DNA from: Solirubrobacteraceae bacterium
Lineage (GTDB): Bacteria; Actinomycetota; Thermoleophilia; Solirubrobacterales; Solirubrobacteraceae
Reading direction: 5' to 3'
DNA length: 41,150 nt
Assembly (NCBI GenBank): GCA_016463765.1
Contig: JAEMQS010000033.1
Coordinates: 1 to 41,150 of the forward strand
The translations under genes and the position numbers were made by a program. Of this stretch, positions 24,323 through 32,247 are shown piece after piece. The notes beneath the pieces were generated by a model that did no database searches, was not told the DNA's origin, and saw nothing but the letters and a program-made list of their open reading frames with translations. Each line of letters starts with the position of its first letter. Positions within the stretch are counted from its first letter, which is position 1.

Positions 24323-25060
24323 ATGACCAGGATGACCCGACGCCGCGCGCTCGTCAGCGCCGGCACCATCAGCGCGGGGGCGCTGTTGTCCGCGTGCGGC
24401 GCGGACGACAGCTCCGCCCCGCAGACCGCCGCCGACGTGACCACCACGCAGGGGACGACCGCGACGGTGCAGCCGCAGACCTCGACGAGCGGCGACCTGG
24501 CCGCGAGGTTCGACGAGGCGGACGCCTGCCGGCAGACGGCCGAGCAGACCGAGGGCCCGTACTACCTCGACGTCGACCGGGTCCGCAGCGACATCCGTGA
24601 GGACCGCGAGGGCGTGGAGCTGCGCGTCGCCATCCGCGTCCGCGACGCGGAGGCGTGCGAGCCGATCGCCAACGCCGTCGTGGAGCTCTGGCACTGCGAC
24701 GCCGTCGGCGACTACTCCGGCGTGCAGGGCGTCAGCGGCACGTTCCTCCGGGGCGCGCAGGTGACGAACGCCGACGGCATCGCCGAGCTCACCACGATCT
24801 ACCCGGGGTGGTACGTCGGCCGCTGCCCGCACATCCACGCGAAGGTCATCCTCGACAACGAGACGGCGCTGACGACGCAGCTGTACTTCGACGAGGCGGT
24901 GACCGACCTCGTCTACACGCGCGAGCCGTACGCCCAGCACACGGGCGACTACACGCGCAACGACGCCGACGGGATCTTCGCGCAGGAGCTGCTGCTCGAT
25001 CTCTCCGAGGACGGGGACGGCTACCTCGGACTGAAGACCTTCGACGTCGCGCGCGCCTGA
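24323..25060 (+). CDS. Exported intradiol ring-cleavage dioxygenase (lipoprotein)
   Basis: Fe(III) dioxygenase fold that cleaves catechol-type rings between the hydroxyls. The four iron ligands are Tyr131, Tyr164, His170 and His172 (WHCDAVGDYSG, then PGWYVGRCPHIH), in the spacing of catechol 1,2-dioxygenase. The N-terminus has twin Arg (TRRRAL), a hydrophobic stretch and the lipobox LSAC with Cys25, so it is probably exported, likely by Tat, and lipid-anchored; a Thr/Gln-rich linker of about 30 residues follows. The family is usually cytosolic and dimeric, so an external role on aromatic or lignin-like compounds is inferred. A TACGGT box 6 nt before the ATG suggests a leaderless mRNA. Confidence 0.9.
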   Translation: MTRMTRRRALVSAGTISAGALLSACGADDSSAPQTAADVTTTQGTTATVQPQTSTSGDLAARFDEADACRQTAEQTEGPYYLDVDRVRSDIREDREGVELRVAIRVRDAEACEPIANAVVELWHCDAVGDYSGVQGVSGTFLRGAQVTNADGIAELTTIYPGWYVGRCPHIHAKVILDNETALTTQLYFDEAVTDLVYTREPYAQHTGDYTRNDADGIFAQELLLDLSEDGDGYLGLKTFDVARA

Positions 25061-25071
25061 CCCGACCAATC

Positions 25072-25092
25072 GGCTGGCCAGCCAGCTAGGAT
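25072..25092 (+). promoter_or_regulatory. Acyl-CoA dehydrogenase promoter with a 12-bp palindrome
   Basis: GGCTGGCCAGCC (25072-25083) is a perfect palindrome ending 3 bp before the -10 box TAGGAT (25087-25092). The ATG follows 10 nt later with no Shine-Dalgarno sequence. The palindrome occupies the spacer, an expected place for a repressor of fatty-acid or acyl-CoA genes. Confidence 0.4.
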
Positions 25093-25102
25093 CGCCGGCA
25101 CG

Positions 25103-26260
25103 ATGCCCGATCCCGCCCCGCACCCGCCGTTTCACCGCGAGCACGACGCGATCCGCGCGGACATGCGCGCGTTCATCGCCGCGGAGCTCGCACCCCACGC
25201 CGACGCGTGGGAGGCCGCCAAGTACTTCCCCGACGAGCTGTTCGGCCTGGTCGGGAAGGCCGGCTGGTTCGGGTTGAAGTTCGAGCCGGAGTGGGGCGGC
25301 ACCGCGCCGGACTTCGCCGAGGGCACGATGCGCGCCGCGCTCTGGGCGCTCGAGCTCGCCCGGTGCGGTTCGGCCGGCGTCGCGGCCGGGCTCGGCGCGC
25401 ACTCGGAGATCGCCGCGCCCCCCATCTGGAAGTTCGGCACCGACGAGCAGAAGCGCCGCTGGCTGGAGCCGGCGATCCGCGGCGACATCCGCTGTGCGCT
25501 GGGCATCACCGAACCCGGCGCCGGGTCGGACGTCGCGGGCCTGCGCACCCGCGCCGAGCGCGTCGACGGAGGCTGGATCGTCAACGGTGAGAAGACCTTC
25601 ATCACCAACGGCGTGCGGTTCGACGCGATGGTGACCGCGCTGCGGACCGGCGAGGGCGACCGCCACGCCGGGATCTCGTTCCTCGTCATCGAGAAGGGCG
25701 ACGGCGTCGAGACCAGCGCGCTGGAGAAGCTCGGCTGGCACGCGTCGGACACCGGCACGGTCGCCCTCCAGGACGTCTTCGTCCCCGAGGAGAACCTTCT
25801 GGGCGCCGAGGATCAGGGCTTCGCGCTGATCATGGCCAACTTCCAGTGGGAGCGGCTGCAGATGTCACTCGGCGCCGTCGGCGGCATGGAGGCGCTGCTC
25901 GAGCAGACCGTGGCGTTCACCCGCACCCGGCAGATCGCGGGCAAGCCGATGGTCGCCCAGCAGGCCATCCGCCACCGGCTCGCCGAGCTCGAGGTCGTCC
26001 TGAACGCCTCACGCGCGATGACCTTCAACGCGCTGGGGATGTTCGCCGCCGGCCGCGACGCGCTGCGCGAGGTCACGATGGCCAAGCTCCAGACCCAGCG
26101 CGCGGCCTTCGACGTCGCCGACGCCTGCATGCAGCTGCACGGCGGCTACGGCACGCTCGTCGAGTCCGGGCTGGAGCGCGCCGTGCGCGACGCGCGGCTC
26201 GGCCCGATCGGCGGCGGGACGGACGAGATCATGGCCGAGATCCTCGGCCGGACGATGTAG
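25103..26260 (+). CDS. Acyl-CoA dehydrogenase
   Basis: FAD enzyme that introduces the alpha,beta double bond into acyl-CoA esters. The 385-residue protein has the signature GITEPGAGSD at 134-143, NGEKTFITNG at 161-170 and the C-terminal MQLHGGYG and IGGGTDEIM. The Glu used by medium-chain enzymes in the C-terminal loop is replaced by Gly (IGGGTDE), but Glu250 in FQWERLQMS fits the catalytic Glu of isovaleryl-CoA dehydrogenase and its relatives, which suggests branched or long-chain substrates. The next gene on the strand is an SDR 257 bp away with a hairpin between, so they are probably separate transcripts. Confidence 0.93.
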   Translation: MPDPAPHPPFHREHDAIRADMRAFIAAELAPHADAWEAAKYFPDELFGLVGKAGWFGLKFEPEWGGTAPDFAEGTMRAALWALELARCGSAGVAAGLGAHSEIAAPPIWKFGTDEQKRRWLEPAIRGDIRCALGITEPGAGSDVAGLRTRAERVDGGWIVNGEKTFITNGVRFDAMVTALRTGEGDRHAGISFLVIEKGDGVETSALEKLGWHASDTGTVALQDVFVPEENLLGAEDQGFALIMANFQWERLQMSLGAVGGMEALLEQTVAFTRTRQIAGKPMVAQQAIRHRLAELEVVLNASRAMTFNALGMFAAGRDALREVTMAKLQTQRAAFDVADACMQLHGGYGTLVESGLERAVRDARLGPIGGGTDEIMAEILGRTM

Positions 26261-26517
26261 GCCGGCGGCCGCCCGAGAGCAGACCGGCCGGCGACCTCCG
26301 TGGGAGAGGCGGCCGCCGGCCGGTGTCCTCCCTCCCCAGGCGAGGAGCGCTGAGCATCCGTGCGGCACCTGGATCGGCCCCCATGCCGGTCCAGAATCCG
26401 GTGCGGGAGCCTATCCGGTGTCTGACAGCGTGTCCAGTCGGCATGGAATCGGGTTCGCAACTAGCATCGGGGCGCTTCTCGAGCCCTGCTCGAACCCGAT
26501 CCCCCTAGGAGACGCAC
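26261..26517. other. 257-bp intergenic region before the SDR gene
   Basis: Holds the hairpin at 26283-26324, then about 130 bp of slightly lower GC with no credible ORF. A TAGCAT box at 26462-26467 lies 51 nt before the SDR start and is the likely -10; the leader then carries AGGAG. Confidence 0.5.
26283..26324 (+). terminator. Hairpin terminator candidate after the acyl-CoA dehydrogenase gene
   Basis: ACCGGCCGGCG (26283-26293) pairs perfectly with CGCCGGCCGGT (26314-26324); inside the 20-nt loop CCTC (26295-26298) can pair with GAGG (26306-26309). It lies 22 nt after the stop codon. The following sequence is pyrimidine-rich (TCCTCCCTCCCC) but not a U-tract. Confidence 0.6.
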
Positions 26518-27345
26518 ATGGGAGTCCTCGACGACAAGGTGGCGATCGTCACCGGTTCCGCCCGCGGCATCGGCCGCGCCACCGCCGAGCTGCTCAGCTC
26601 GCAGGGCGCGAAGGTGCTCATCAACGACCTCGACGCGGACGTCGCGCAGCAGACCGCCTCGGAGATCGCGGGCGAGACCGTCGTCTACGGCGGCGACCTG
26701 ACGAAGGCCGGCGCGGCCGACGAGCTCGTCAAGACGGCCGTCGACGCATGGGGCAAGGTCGACATCCTCGTCAACAACGCCGGCTACACGCTCGACGCGC
26801 CGGTGCACAAGCTCGACGACGACACCTTCCGCAAGATGCTGGAGATCCACAACGTCGTGCCGTTCCAGACCATCCGCGCGGTGGCGCCGTACTTCCGCGA
26901 GCCGGCCAAGGCCGAGCGCGAGCGCGGTGAGGAGGTCTTCCGCAAGATCGTCAACGTCTCGTCGACGTCGGGGCTCTTCGGCAACGCCGGCCAGGCAAAC
27001 TACGCGTCGGGCAAGGCGGGCGTCGTGGGGCTGACCAAGACGGTGGCCAAGGAGTGGGGCCAGTTCAAGGTCAACGTCAACGCGGTCGCCTTCGGCTTCA
27101 TCGAGACGCGCCTCACGGCCGCCAAGGACGAGTCGAACACCGCGGAGATCGGTGGCGAGAAGGTCCAGCTCGGCATCCCCGAGCAGCTGCGCCAGATGAG
27201 CACCATGCTCATCCCGATGGGTCGCGCGGGCACCCCCGAGGAGGCCGCGGGCGGCATCTTCGTGCTCTGCACGCCGTGGACGAACTACGTCACCGGGCAG
27301 ACGCTGAACATCACGGGCGGGCTGTTCTCGGGGATGGTCGCCTAG
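26518..27345 (+). CDS. Short-chain dehydrogenase/reductase, FabG-like
   Basis: NAD(P)-dependent reductase of 275 residues. Classical SDR features are complete: TGSARGIG at residues 13-20 (cofactor), NNAG near 89, Ser in VSSTSG and YASGK near 161 (catalytic Tyr and Lys), then a C-terminal TGQTLNITGG. A 10-residue insertion near 125-140 (EPAKAERERGEE) is unusual for FabG and resembles the long SDRs of beta-oxidation. The ATG at 26518 has AGGAG 6 nt upstream, one of the few strong ribosome sites here. Function in 3-oxoacyl or 3-hydroxyacyl-CoA metabolism is likely given the acyl-CoA dehydrogenase upstream. Confidence 0.92.
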   Translation: MGVLDDKVAIVTGSARGIGRATAELLSSQGAKVLINDLDADVAQQTASEIAGETVVYGGDLTKAGAADELVKTAVDAWGKVDILVNNAGYTLDAPVHKLDDDTFRKMLEIHNVVPFQTIRAVAPYFREPAKAERERGEEVFRKIVNVSSTSGLFGNAGQANYASGKAGVVGLTKTVAKEWGQFKVNVNAVAFGFIETRLTAAKDESNTAEIGGEKVQLGIPEQLRQMSTMLIPMGRAGTPEEAAGGIFVLCTPWTNYVTGQTLNITGGLFSGMVA

Positions 27346-27395
27346 CGTCGCGTCGCCGGCAGGCGCCGGCTGCTCGTCAGCGATACTGCGGGTCG

Positions 27396-28028
27396 ATGAC
27401 ACGTGTGGACATCGACCCGCAGGCCGTCGGCTCCGGCGCCTTCTACAGGTTCATGACCTCGGTCATCGTGCCGCGGCCCATCGCGTGGGTCGCGACGCGT
27501 TCGCCCGAAGGCGTGGACAACCTCGCGCCGCACTCGTTCTTCACCGTGTCCTCAGTCGACCCGCCGGTCGTCCAGTTCACGTCGGTGGGCCGCAAGGACT
27601 CGCTGCGCAACGTCGAGTCGACGGGCGAGTTCGTCGTCTGCCTCACCCCCGCGAAGCTCTTTGAGCAGATCAACGCGACGGGCACCGACTTCCCGGCCGG
27701 CGAGAGCGAGTTCGCCGCCGTCGGGCTGGAGCCCGAGCCGAGCGCGACCGTCGCGCCGCCGCGCGTGGCGGCCTCTCCGGTCGCGCTGGAGTGCGTGCTG
27801 CAGACGCTCGTGTCGTTCGGCAGCTCGACCGTCGTGATGGGCCGCGTCCAGCACGCCGTCGTCGACGAGGCGGTGCTGCGAGACGGCCGCCCGGCGATCG
27901 ACCTGCTCGACCCGATCGCGCGCCTGGGCGCGATCGAGTGGGGCCGTGTGGCCGACGTGCGCGAGATCACGCGCATCCCGCACCGCGACTGGCCCGGCCA
28001 CTACACGCCCGGGGCGCGACGCTCATGA
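27396..28028 (+). CDS. Flavin reductase-like, FMN-binding split-barrel protein
   Basis: 210-residue protein of the flavin reductase (DIM6/NTAB) family, which binds FMN and reduces it or uses it for oxidation. The hallmark MTSVIVPRPIAWVATRSPEGVDNLAPHSFF lies at residues 20-49 and the SVDPPVVQF strand follows. I start at the ATG at 27396, where the family alignment begins (D-P-x6-FYRFM); a GATACT box lies 8 nt before it, so the mRNA may be leaderless. The stop overlaps the ATG of the GNAT gene (ATGA), so both form an operon. Substrate unknown; some relatives act on aromatic compounds. Confidence 0.88.
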   Translation: MTRVDIDPQAVGSGAFYRFMTSVIVPRPIAWVATRSPEGVDNLAPHSFFTVSSVDPPVVQFTSVGRKDSLRNVESTGEFVVCLTPAKLFEQINATGTDFPAGESEFAAVGLEPEPSATVAPPRVAASPVALECVLQTLVSFGSSTVVMGRVQHAVVDEAVLRDGRPAIDLLDPIARLGAIEWGRVADVREITRIPHRDWPGHYTPGARRS

Positions 28029-28543
28029 CAGGTCCAGGCGCAAAGGGACCCGAAGCCACCACCATCCGCGTCGTCGCCGAGGGTGATCTCCCCGACCTCC
28101 TGCCCCTCATGCGGGGCTACTGCACGTTCTACGAGACCGCGCCGTCCGACGAGGCCCTCGAGCGCCTCATGCGCGCGTGTCTCGCCGACCCCGCCGCCAC
28201 CGGCGTCCAGCTCATCGCGCGGGACGCCGGCGGCGCGGCGGTCGGGTTCGCCACGATCTACTGGCTGTGGTCGAGCACCGAGGCACGGCCGATCGCGCTG
28301 ATGAACGACCTCTTCGTCTCCGGCGCCGCCCGCGGCTCGGGCGTCGGCCGGGCGCTCATCGACGCGTGCGCCGCCCTCGCCGCCGAGCGCGGGGTCACCG
28401 TGCTCGAGTGGCAGACCGCGCCGGACGACCACCGCGCGCAGCGCGTCTACGACGCCACGCCCGCGGAGCGGTCGACGTGGCTGACCTACACGTGGGAGCT
28501 CGGCGCCGCAGCGCCGAGCTCGACGACGCAGCCCGACCAGTAG
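28025..28543 (+). CDS. GNAT-family N-acetyltransferase
   Basis: 172-residue acetyltransferase using acetyl-CoA. Motif A is visible near residues 97-112 (LFVSGAARGSGVGRALI), with the R/Q-x-x-G-x-G/A loop for acetyl-CoA pyrophosphate read as RGSGVG. The N-terminus IRVVAEGDLPDLLPLMRGYCTFY fits the family. The substrate (amine, amino acid, or small molecule) cannot be deduced. Coupled to the flavin reductase by ATGA. The last 58 bp overlap the convergent degenerate SDR gene, and this overlap holds an 11-bp hairpin that gives both proteins the C-terminal peptide ELGAAAPSS. Confidence 0.88.
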   Translation: MTGPGAKGPEATTIRVVAEGDLPDLLPLMRGYCTFYETAPSDEALERLMRACLADPAATGVQLIARDAGGAAVGFATIYWLWSSTEARPIALMNDLFVSGAARGSGVGRALIDACAALAAERGVTVLEWQTAPDDHRAQRVYDATPAERSTWLTYTWELGAAAPSSTTQPDQ

Positions 28544-29043
28544 GCCGCCGCCGGCGAGGCGAGGAACGCGACGAGGGTCGCGATCTCGTCGTCGGCCGTC
28601 GTGTCGGCCGGCAGCACCGTCGTCGTGCGGATCCCGTAGCGCGCCCACTCGATCGACAGGGTGCGCGCGAGGTTCTCCAGCGCGGCGCGCAGCGCGCCGG
28701 CGTGGGGTTCGGGGTGCGGGCGCGGGGCGACGAGCAGCACCGCGCCGTCCCGGTCGCGGTCGATCCAGTGCGTCACGGCGACCGCGCGGATCGTGAGCCA
28801 CAGCGATTCGACGGCGGACTCCAGCGGCGCCTGGTGGCTCGCCCCGCCGACGATGACGTCGACGGCCGCCAGCTCGCCCGCCCAGCGCAGGAACGCGCCG
28901 TCGTCGTCCCCGGCCGCGAGCGGCGGGGGCGTCACGACGTCGGCCCCGAGGGCACCCAGCTCCATCGCCCAGGGCGCGGGCGCCGCGATGGCACGGCCGG
29001 ACAACAGACCCGGGCGCAGGACGGAGACGGGCGCGACGCTCAC
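28486..29043 (-). CDS. Degenerate short-chain dehydrogenase (pseudoenzyme)
   Basis: 185-residue protein whose C-terminal half is clearly SDR-like (RAALENLARTLSIEWARYGI, then VAFLASPAAAYWSGCVVELG), as in the last helices and strands of the fold. The catalytic and cofactor motifs are lost: no TGxxxGxG at the N-terminus, VGGASHQ where NNAG is expected, and HAGAL where the YxxxK pair should be. The frame is open and codon use looks normal, so it is expressed rather than a recent pseudogene. It may be a structural or binding relative of an active SDR. GTG start at 29043 with TACGGT 6 nt upstream. Divergent from the RTX protein gene. Confidence 0.75.
   Translation of the reverse strand: MSVAPVSVLRPGLLSGRAIAAPAPWAMELGALGADVVTPPPLAAGDDDGAFLRWAGELAAVDVIVGGASHQAPLESAVESLWLTIRAVAVTHWIDRDRDGAVLLVAPRPHPEPHAGALRAALENLARTLSIEWARYGIRTTTVLPADTTADDEIATLVAFLASPAAAYWSGCVVELGAAAPSSHV
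28496..28521. terminator. 11-bp hairpin inside the GNAT/SDR coding overlap
   Basis: GAGCTCGGCGC (28496-28506), a 4-nt loop CGCA and GCGCCGAGCTC (28511-28521): perfect 11-bp stem. It lies in both coding frames and encodes the same residues ELGAAAPSS on each strand. Candidate bidirectional terminator; no U-tract on either side. Confidence 0.55.
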
Positions 29044-29088
29044 GCGCGGACCGTAACATCGGCGCGCCGGATGCGTTGTGGATCAACG

Positions 29089-31377
29089 ATGACCCGCATC
29101 CGACTCCTCGCCACGGGGGCCGCCCTCCTCCCCCTCCTGACGCTCACGGCCGCTGACGCCCACGCGCGCGCGATCCTCGTCGCGTCCGGCGACAACGCCG
29201 CCACGATCACCGACACCGCCACGAACCGCACCCTCGGCCGTATCGCCGTCGGCGGGCGCACGATCGATGCCGCGATCGCGCCCGACGGCTCGCGCGGCTA
29301 CGTGGCGACCGGCAACCGCGTCGTGGTCATCGACGTGCCCGGCCGCCGGGCCATCGCCGCCTACACCGCCGGCGGGACGATCCGGAGCATGGCCCTGGCC
29401 AGCGACGGCACCCGGCTGCTCGTCGCCCGCCGTGGCGCGGTCGAAGTGGTCGAGCCCCTCGCCCTGACGCGCGTCGCCGCGATCTCGCTCGGCGGTGGCA
29501 CGCCGTCGGCGGTCGCCATCGCCCCCGGCGGTCAGCGGGCGGCCGTCGCGCTGCGCGGCCGGCTCGGGCTCGTCGATCTCGTCGGCAACCGGCTCGCGCG
29601 CCGCGCGAAGAGCGGCGCGCTCGGCGACGTCGCGTTCTCGCCCACCGGCGCGCTGCTGGCCACGTCGCCGAAGGGCGAGCTGCACGTCTACGACCGCGTG
29701 ACCGGACGGCGCACCGCCCGCATCAAGCTGAAGGCCGGTGTGGGCGCCGGCCTGGCCATCTCCCCCGACGGACGGCGCGCGCTCGTCGGCGCGACAGCCG
29801 GCAGCCAGGCGACCGCGGTCGTCGATCTCATCGGCGGGCGCCTGATCACGCGGACGAAGACCGGCCGCGGCCCCGGCTACCCGGCGTTCTCCCCGGACGC
29901 GCTGCGCGCGTACGTCGCCGACCGCGGCGCCAGCACGATCTCCGTCCTGGCGACGCGCTCGTGGCGGCGCCTCGGCACCCAGACCCTCGCGCGGACCGCC
30001 CGCCCGGTCGCGCTCCAGGTCCAGCCGGGCCTGGCGCTGAAGCGCGGGACCGAGGGCGACGACCAGCTCATCGGCTCGCGCCTCGCCGACCGGCTGGAAG
30101 GCCTCGGCGGCAACGACGTGCTCCGCGGCTTCCGCGGCAACGACCAGCTCGACGGCGGCCCGGGCAACGACACCCTCGAGGGCGGCGCGGGCAACGACCT
30201 CGCCGCCGGCGCTGACGGCGAGGACCGCATCTCCACCCAGGCGGGCAACGACACGATCTCCGGCGGCCCGGCCAACGACGTGGCCTTCGGCGGGACGGGG
30301 AACGACGAGCTGAACGGCGACGACGGCAACGACTACCTCGACGGCGGCGACGGCGACGACGAGGTCCTCGGCGGACTCGGCGACGACAAGATCAACGAGA
30401 GCGGCCTGGGCAACGATCCGCTCCTCGATGGCGGTCCGGGCAACGACTTCATCAACGGCAACCGCGGGACCGACAAGATCTTCGGCGGCGAGGGCAACGA
30501 CACGCTCCTCGGCGGACCGGGCGGCGAGGTCATCGACGCGGGCGTCGGGGACGACACCGTCGACGGCGGCACCGCCGGGGACACCATCCTCGGCCGCGAG
30601 GGCAACGACGCGCTGCGCGGGGACGCCGGCAAGGACAGCATCATCGGCGCGAACGGCAACGACACCATCGACGGCGGCTCCGGCGACGACGACCTGTCCG
30701 GCGGCAACGGCGGTGACGAGATCGTGGCCGGCCCGGGTGCCGACGACGTCAACGGCGGCGGCGGCGTGGACTCCATCCGCGTGGCCGACGGTGACCGCGA
30801 TGTCGTGGACTGCGGCACCGGCAAGGACACCGTCTACGTCGAGGCCGAGGCGCCCACGCGCGACAGCCTGCGGCGCTGCGAAACCGTCGTGCAGATCCCC
30901 GCCGAGCCGTCCACCGACGCGCCGCCGTCCTCGAACAACATCATCGGCACCGCCGTTGCCGACGTCCTGAACGGCACGCCCGGCAAGGACACGATCCTGG
31001 GCGGCGACGGCCCCGACCAGCTCTTCGGCAACGAGGGCGACGACTACGTCGACGGCGAGAACGGCGACGACACCGTCCGCGGCGGTCCGGGCAACGACGA
31101 GCTCTACGGGCGCTTCGGCAACGACCTCGTCCTCGGCAACGAGGGCGACGACAAGCTCAACGGCGACCGGGGCAACGACACGCTCAACGGCGGCCCCGGC
31201 AACGACACGATCTTCGGCGGCTTCGATGACGACGTGATCGCGGGCGAGGACGGCGACGACCGCATCCAGGTCGTCGGCCTCGGCGTCGACCGCGTCGACT
31301 GCGGCGAGGGCAACGACACGGTGTACGCCGGCCCCGAGGACATCGTCGCCGCGAACTGCGAGAACGTCAGGATCTGA
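29089..31377 (+). CDS. Secreted beta-propeller protein with two RTX calcium-binding repeat blocks
   Basis: 762-residue exported protein. A signal peptide (residues 1-27, ending AHA) is followed by a YVTN/YncE-like propeller (about 28-315) with repeated IAPDGSRGYVA and ISPDGRRALV type blades. RTX block 1 (about 318-575) and block 2 (about 617-735) consist of GGxGNDxLx nonapeptides that bind Ca2+ and fold on export. Each block ends in a similar Cys cap: VDCGTGKDTVYVE then RRCE, and VDCGEGNDTVYAG then NCEN; a Pro/Ser-rich linker lies between. The caps may form a disulfide in each block. A surface adhesin or matrix role is likely. No type I secretion genes are near, and the signal peptide suggests the Sec pathway. 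Stop codons abut the VOC gene. Confidence 0.88.
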   Translation: MTRIRLLATGAALLPLLTLTAADAHARAILVASGDNAATITDTATNRTLGRIAVGGRTIDAAIAPDGSRGYVATGNRVVVIDVPGRRAIAAYTAGGTIRSMALASDGTRLLVARRGAVEVVEPLALTRVAAISLGGGTPSAVAIAPGGQRAAVALRGRLGLVDLVGNRLARRAKSGALGDVAFSPTGALLATSPKGELHVYDRVTGRRTARIKLKAGVGAGLAISPDGRRALVGATAGSQATAVVDLIGGRLITRTKTGRGPGYPAFSPDALRAYVADRGASTISVLATRSWRRLGTQTLARTARPVALQVQPGLALKRGTEGDDQLIGSRLADRLEGLGGNDVLRGFRGNDQLDGGPGNDTLEGGAGNDLAAGADGEDRISTQAGNDTISGGPANDVAFGGTGNDELNGDDGNDYLDGGDGDDEVLGGLGDDKINESGLGNDPLLDGGPGNDFINGNRGTDKIFGGEGNDTLLGGPGGEVIDAGVGDDTVDGGTAGDTILGREGNDALRGDAGKDSIIGANGNDTIDGGSGDDDLSGGNGGDEIVAGPGADDVNGGGGVDSIRVADGDRDVVDCGTGKDTVYVEAEAPTRDSLRRCETVVQIPAEPSTDAPPSSNNIIGTAVADVLNGTPGKDTILGGDGPDQLFGNEGDDYVDGENGDDTVRGGPGNDELYGRFGNDLVLGNEGDDKLNGDRGNDTLNGGPGNDTIFGGFDDDVIAGEDGDDRIQVVGLGVDRVDCGEGNDTVYAGPEDIVAANCENVRI
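30040..31340 (+). repeat. DNA encoding tandem RTX nonapeptide repeats
   Basis: About 27-bp units (GGC-GGC-xxx-GGC-AAC-GAC type) recur throughout, in two blocks separated at about 30,790-30,940. The periodicity is protein-level and varies between units. It is not a CRISPR array or a recent tandem expansion. Confidence 0.85.
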
Positions 31378-32190
31378 TCAGGCCAGCACGGGCATGATGC
31401 GGATGCCCGCCGGGTGCCGCTCGGCCCCGTCGAGGCGGCGCATCGCGTCGCCGAGGCTGTCCCGGTTGGGGTAGCCGATGGCGATGGTGTCCAGGCCGGG
31501 CAGCTCGGGGGCGCCGGGCGGCGCGTCCTTCGAGCGCCACGTGTTCATCCCGACGTGGTGGTGGTAGCCGCCCGCGCTGACGAACGCCGCCTCGCTGCCG
31601 AAGTGCTGCATGAGGTCGAAGCCCAGGACGTCGACCCAGAACCGCAGCGCCGCGGGAAGCTCTGCGACCTGGAGGTGCACGTGGCCGACGTCGATGTCCT
31701 CCGCGCCGCTGCCGTCGGCGGCGTCGAGGATGCCGTTGAGGTCCAGCGGCCGCGTGACCATGCCGACGCGCTCGCCGGGACCACCGGGCGGCCAGGTCTC
31801 ACGCGGACGGTCGTGGTAGAGCTCGACCCCGTTGCCGTCGGGGTCGTCGAGGTACAGCGCCTCGGAGACCCCGTGGTCTGAGGCCCCGCTGAGCGGATAC
31901 CGCGCGTGGACGAGCCGCGCGAACACCTCACCGAGCCCGCCGAGCGTCGGCCAGCGCAGCGCCGTGTGAAAGAGCCCCGTCGCCTCCTGCGGTGCCCGGC
32001 CGGCCACGGCGCTAGGCCGCAGCACCACGAGCTGGTGGTCGCCGCCGGGAGCGGCGAGCGTCGCGCCATCGGTGCCTTCGCGCAGCAGTTCGAGGCCGAG
32101 AAGCTCCCCGTAGAACGCCACTGAGCGCGAGACATCCGAGACGCGCAGGACCACATGATCGATGTGCACCCGCGGGTCGATTCCCTCCAT
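31378..32190 (-). CDS. VOC-superfamily protein, catechol-2,3-dioxygenase-like (CatE type)
   Basis: 270-residue protein with two betaalphabeta modules as in extradiol dioxygenases of the B. subtilis CatE group. Module 1 (about 8-130) has VHIDHVVLRVSDV with His, and ALYLDDPDGNGVELYHDRP with the Glu; module 2 (about 165-265) has DVGHVHLQVAEL and HHHVGMNTW with a His cluster. These positions fit an Fe(II)/Mn(II) two-His-one-carboxylate centre. The reaction might be ring cleavage, but relatives also act as lyases or resistance proteins, so the call stays general. TACGGT lies 8 nt before the ATG. The TGA stop abuts the stop of the RTX gene to form TGATCA. Confidence 0.87.
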   Translation of the reverse strand: MEGIDPRVHIDHVVLRVSDVSRSVAFYGELLGLELLREGTDGATLAAPGGDHQLVVLRPSAVAGRAPQEATGLFHTALRWPTLGGLGEVFARLVHARYPLSGASDHGVSEALYLDDPDGNGVELYHDRPRETWPPGGPGERVGMVTRPLDLNGILDAADGSGAEDIDVGHVHLQVAELPAALRFWVDVLGFDLMQHFGSEAAFVSAGGYHHHVGMNTWRSKDAPPGAPELPGLDTIAIGYPNRDSLGDAMRRLDGAERHPAGIRIMPVLA

Positions 32191-32247
32191 TGGAGTGCAC
32201 CGTACCCGGACCGACGCGCCACTGTGGCCGGTACCCCGCCCGCGGGG

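Noticed and set aside
28177..29088. Upstream extension of the RTX protein frame
   Set aside because: Arg-rich sequence lying over the GNAT and SDR genes; the signal peptide clearly begins at 29089.
30040..31340. Regular repeats resembling a CRISPR array
   Set aside because: They are in-frame RTX nonapeptide codons with variable units and no unique spacers.
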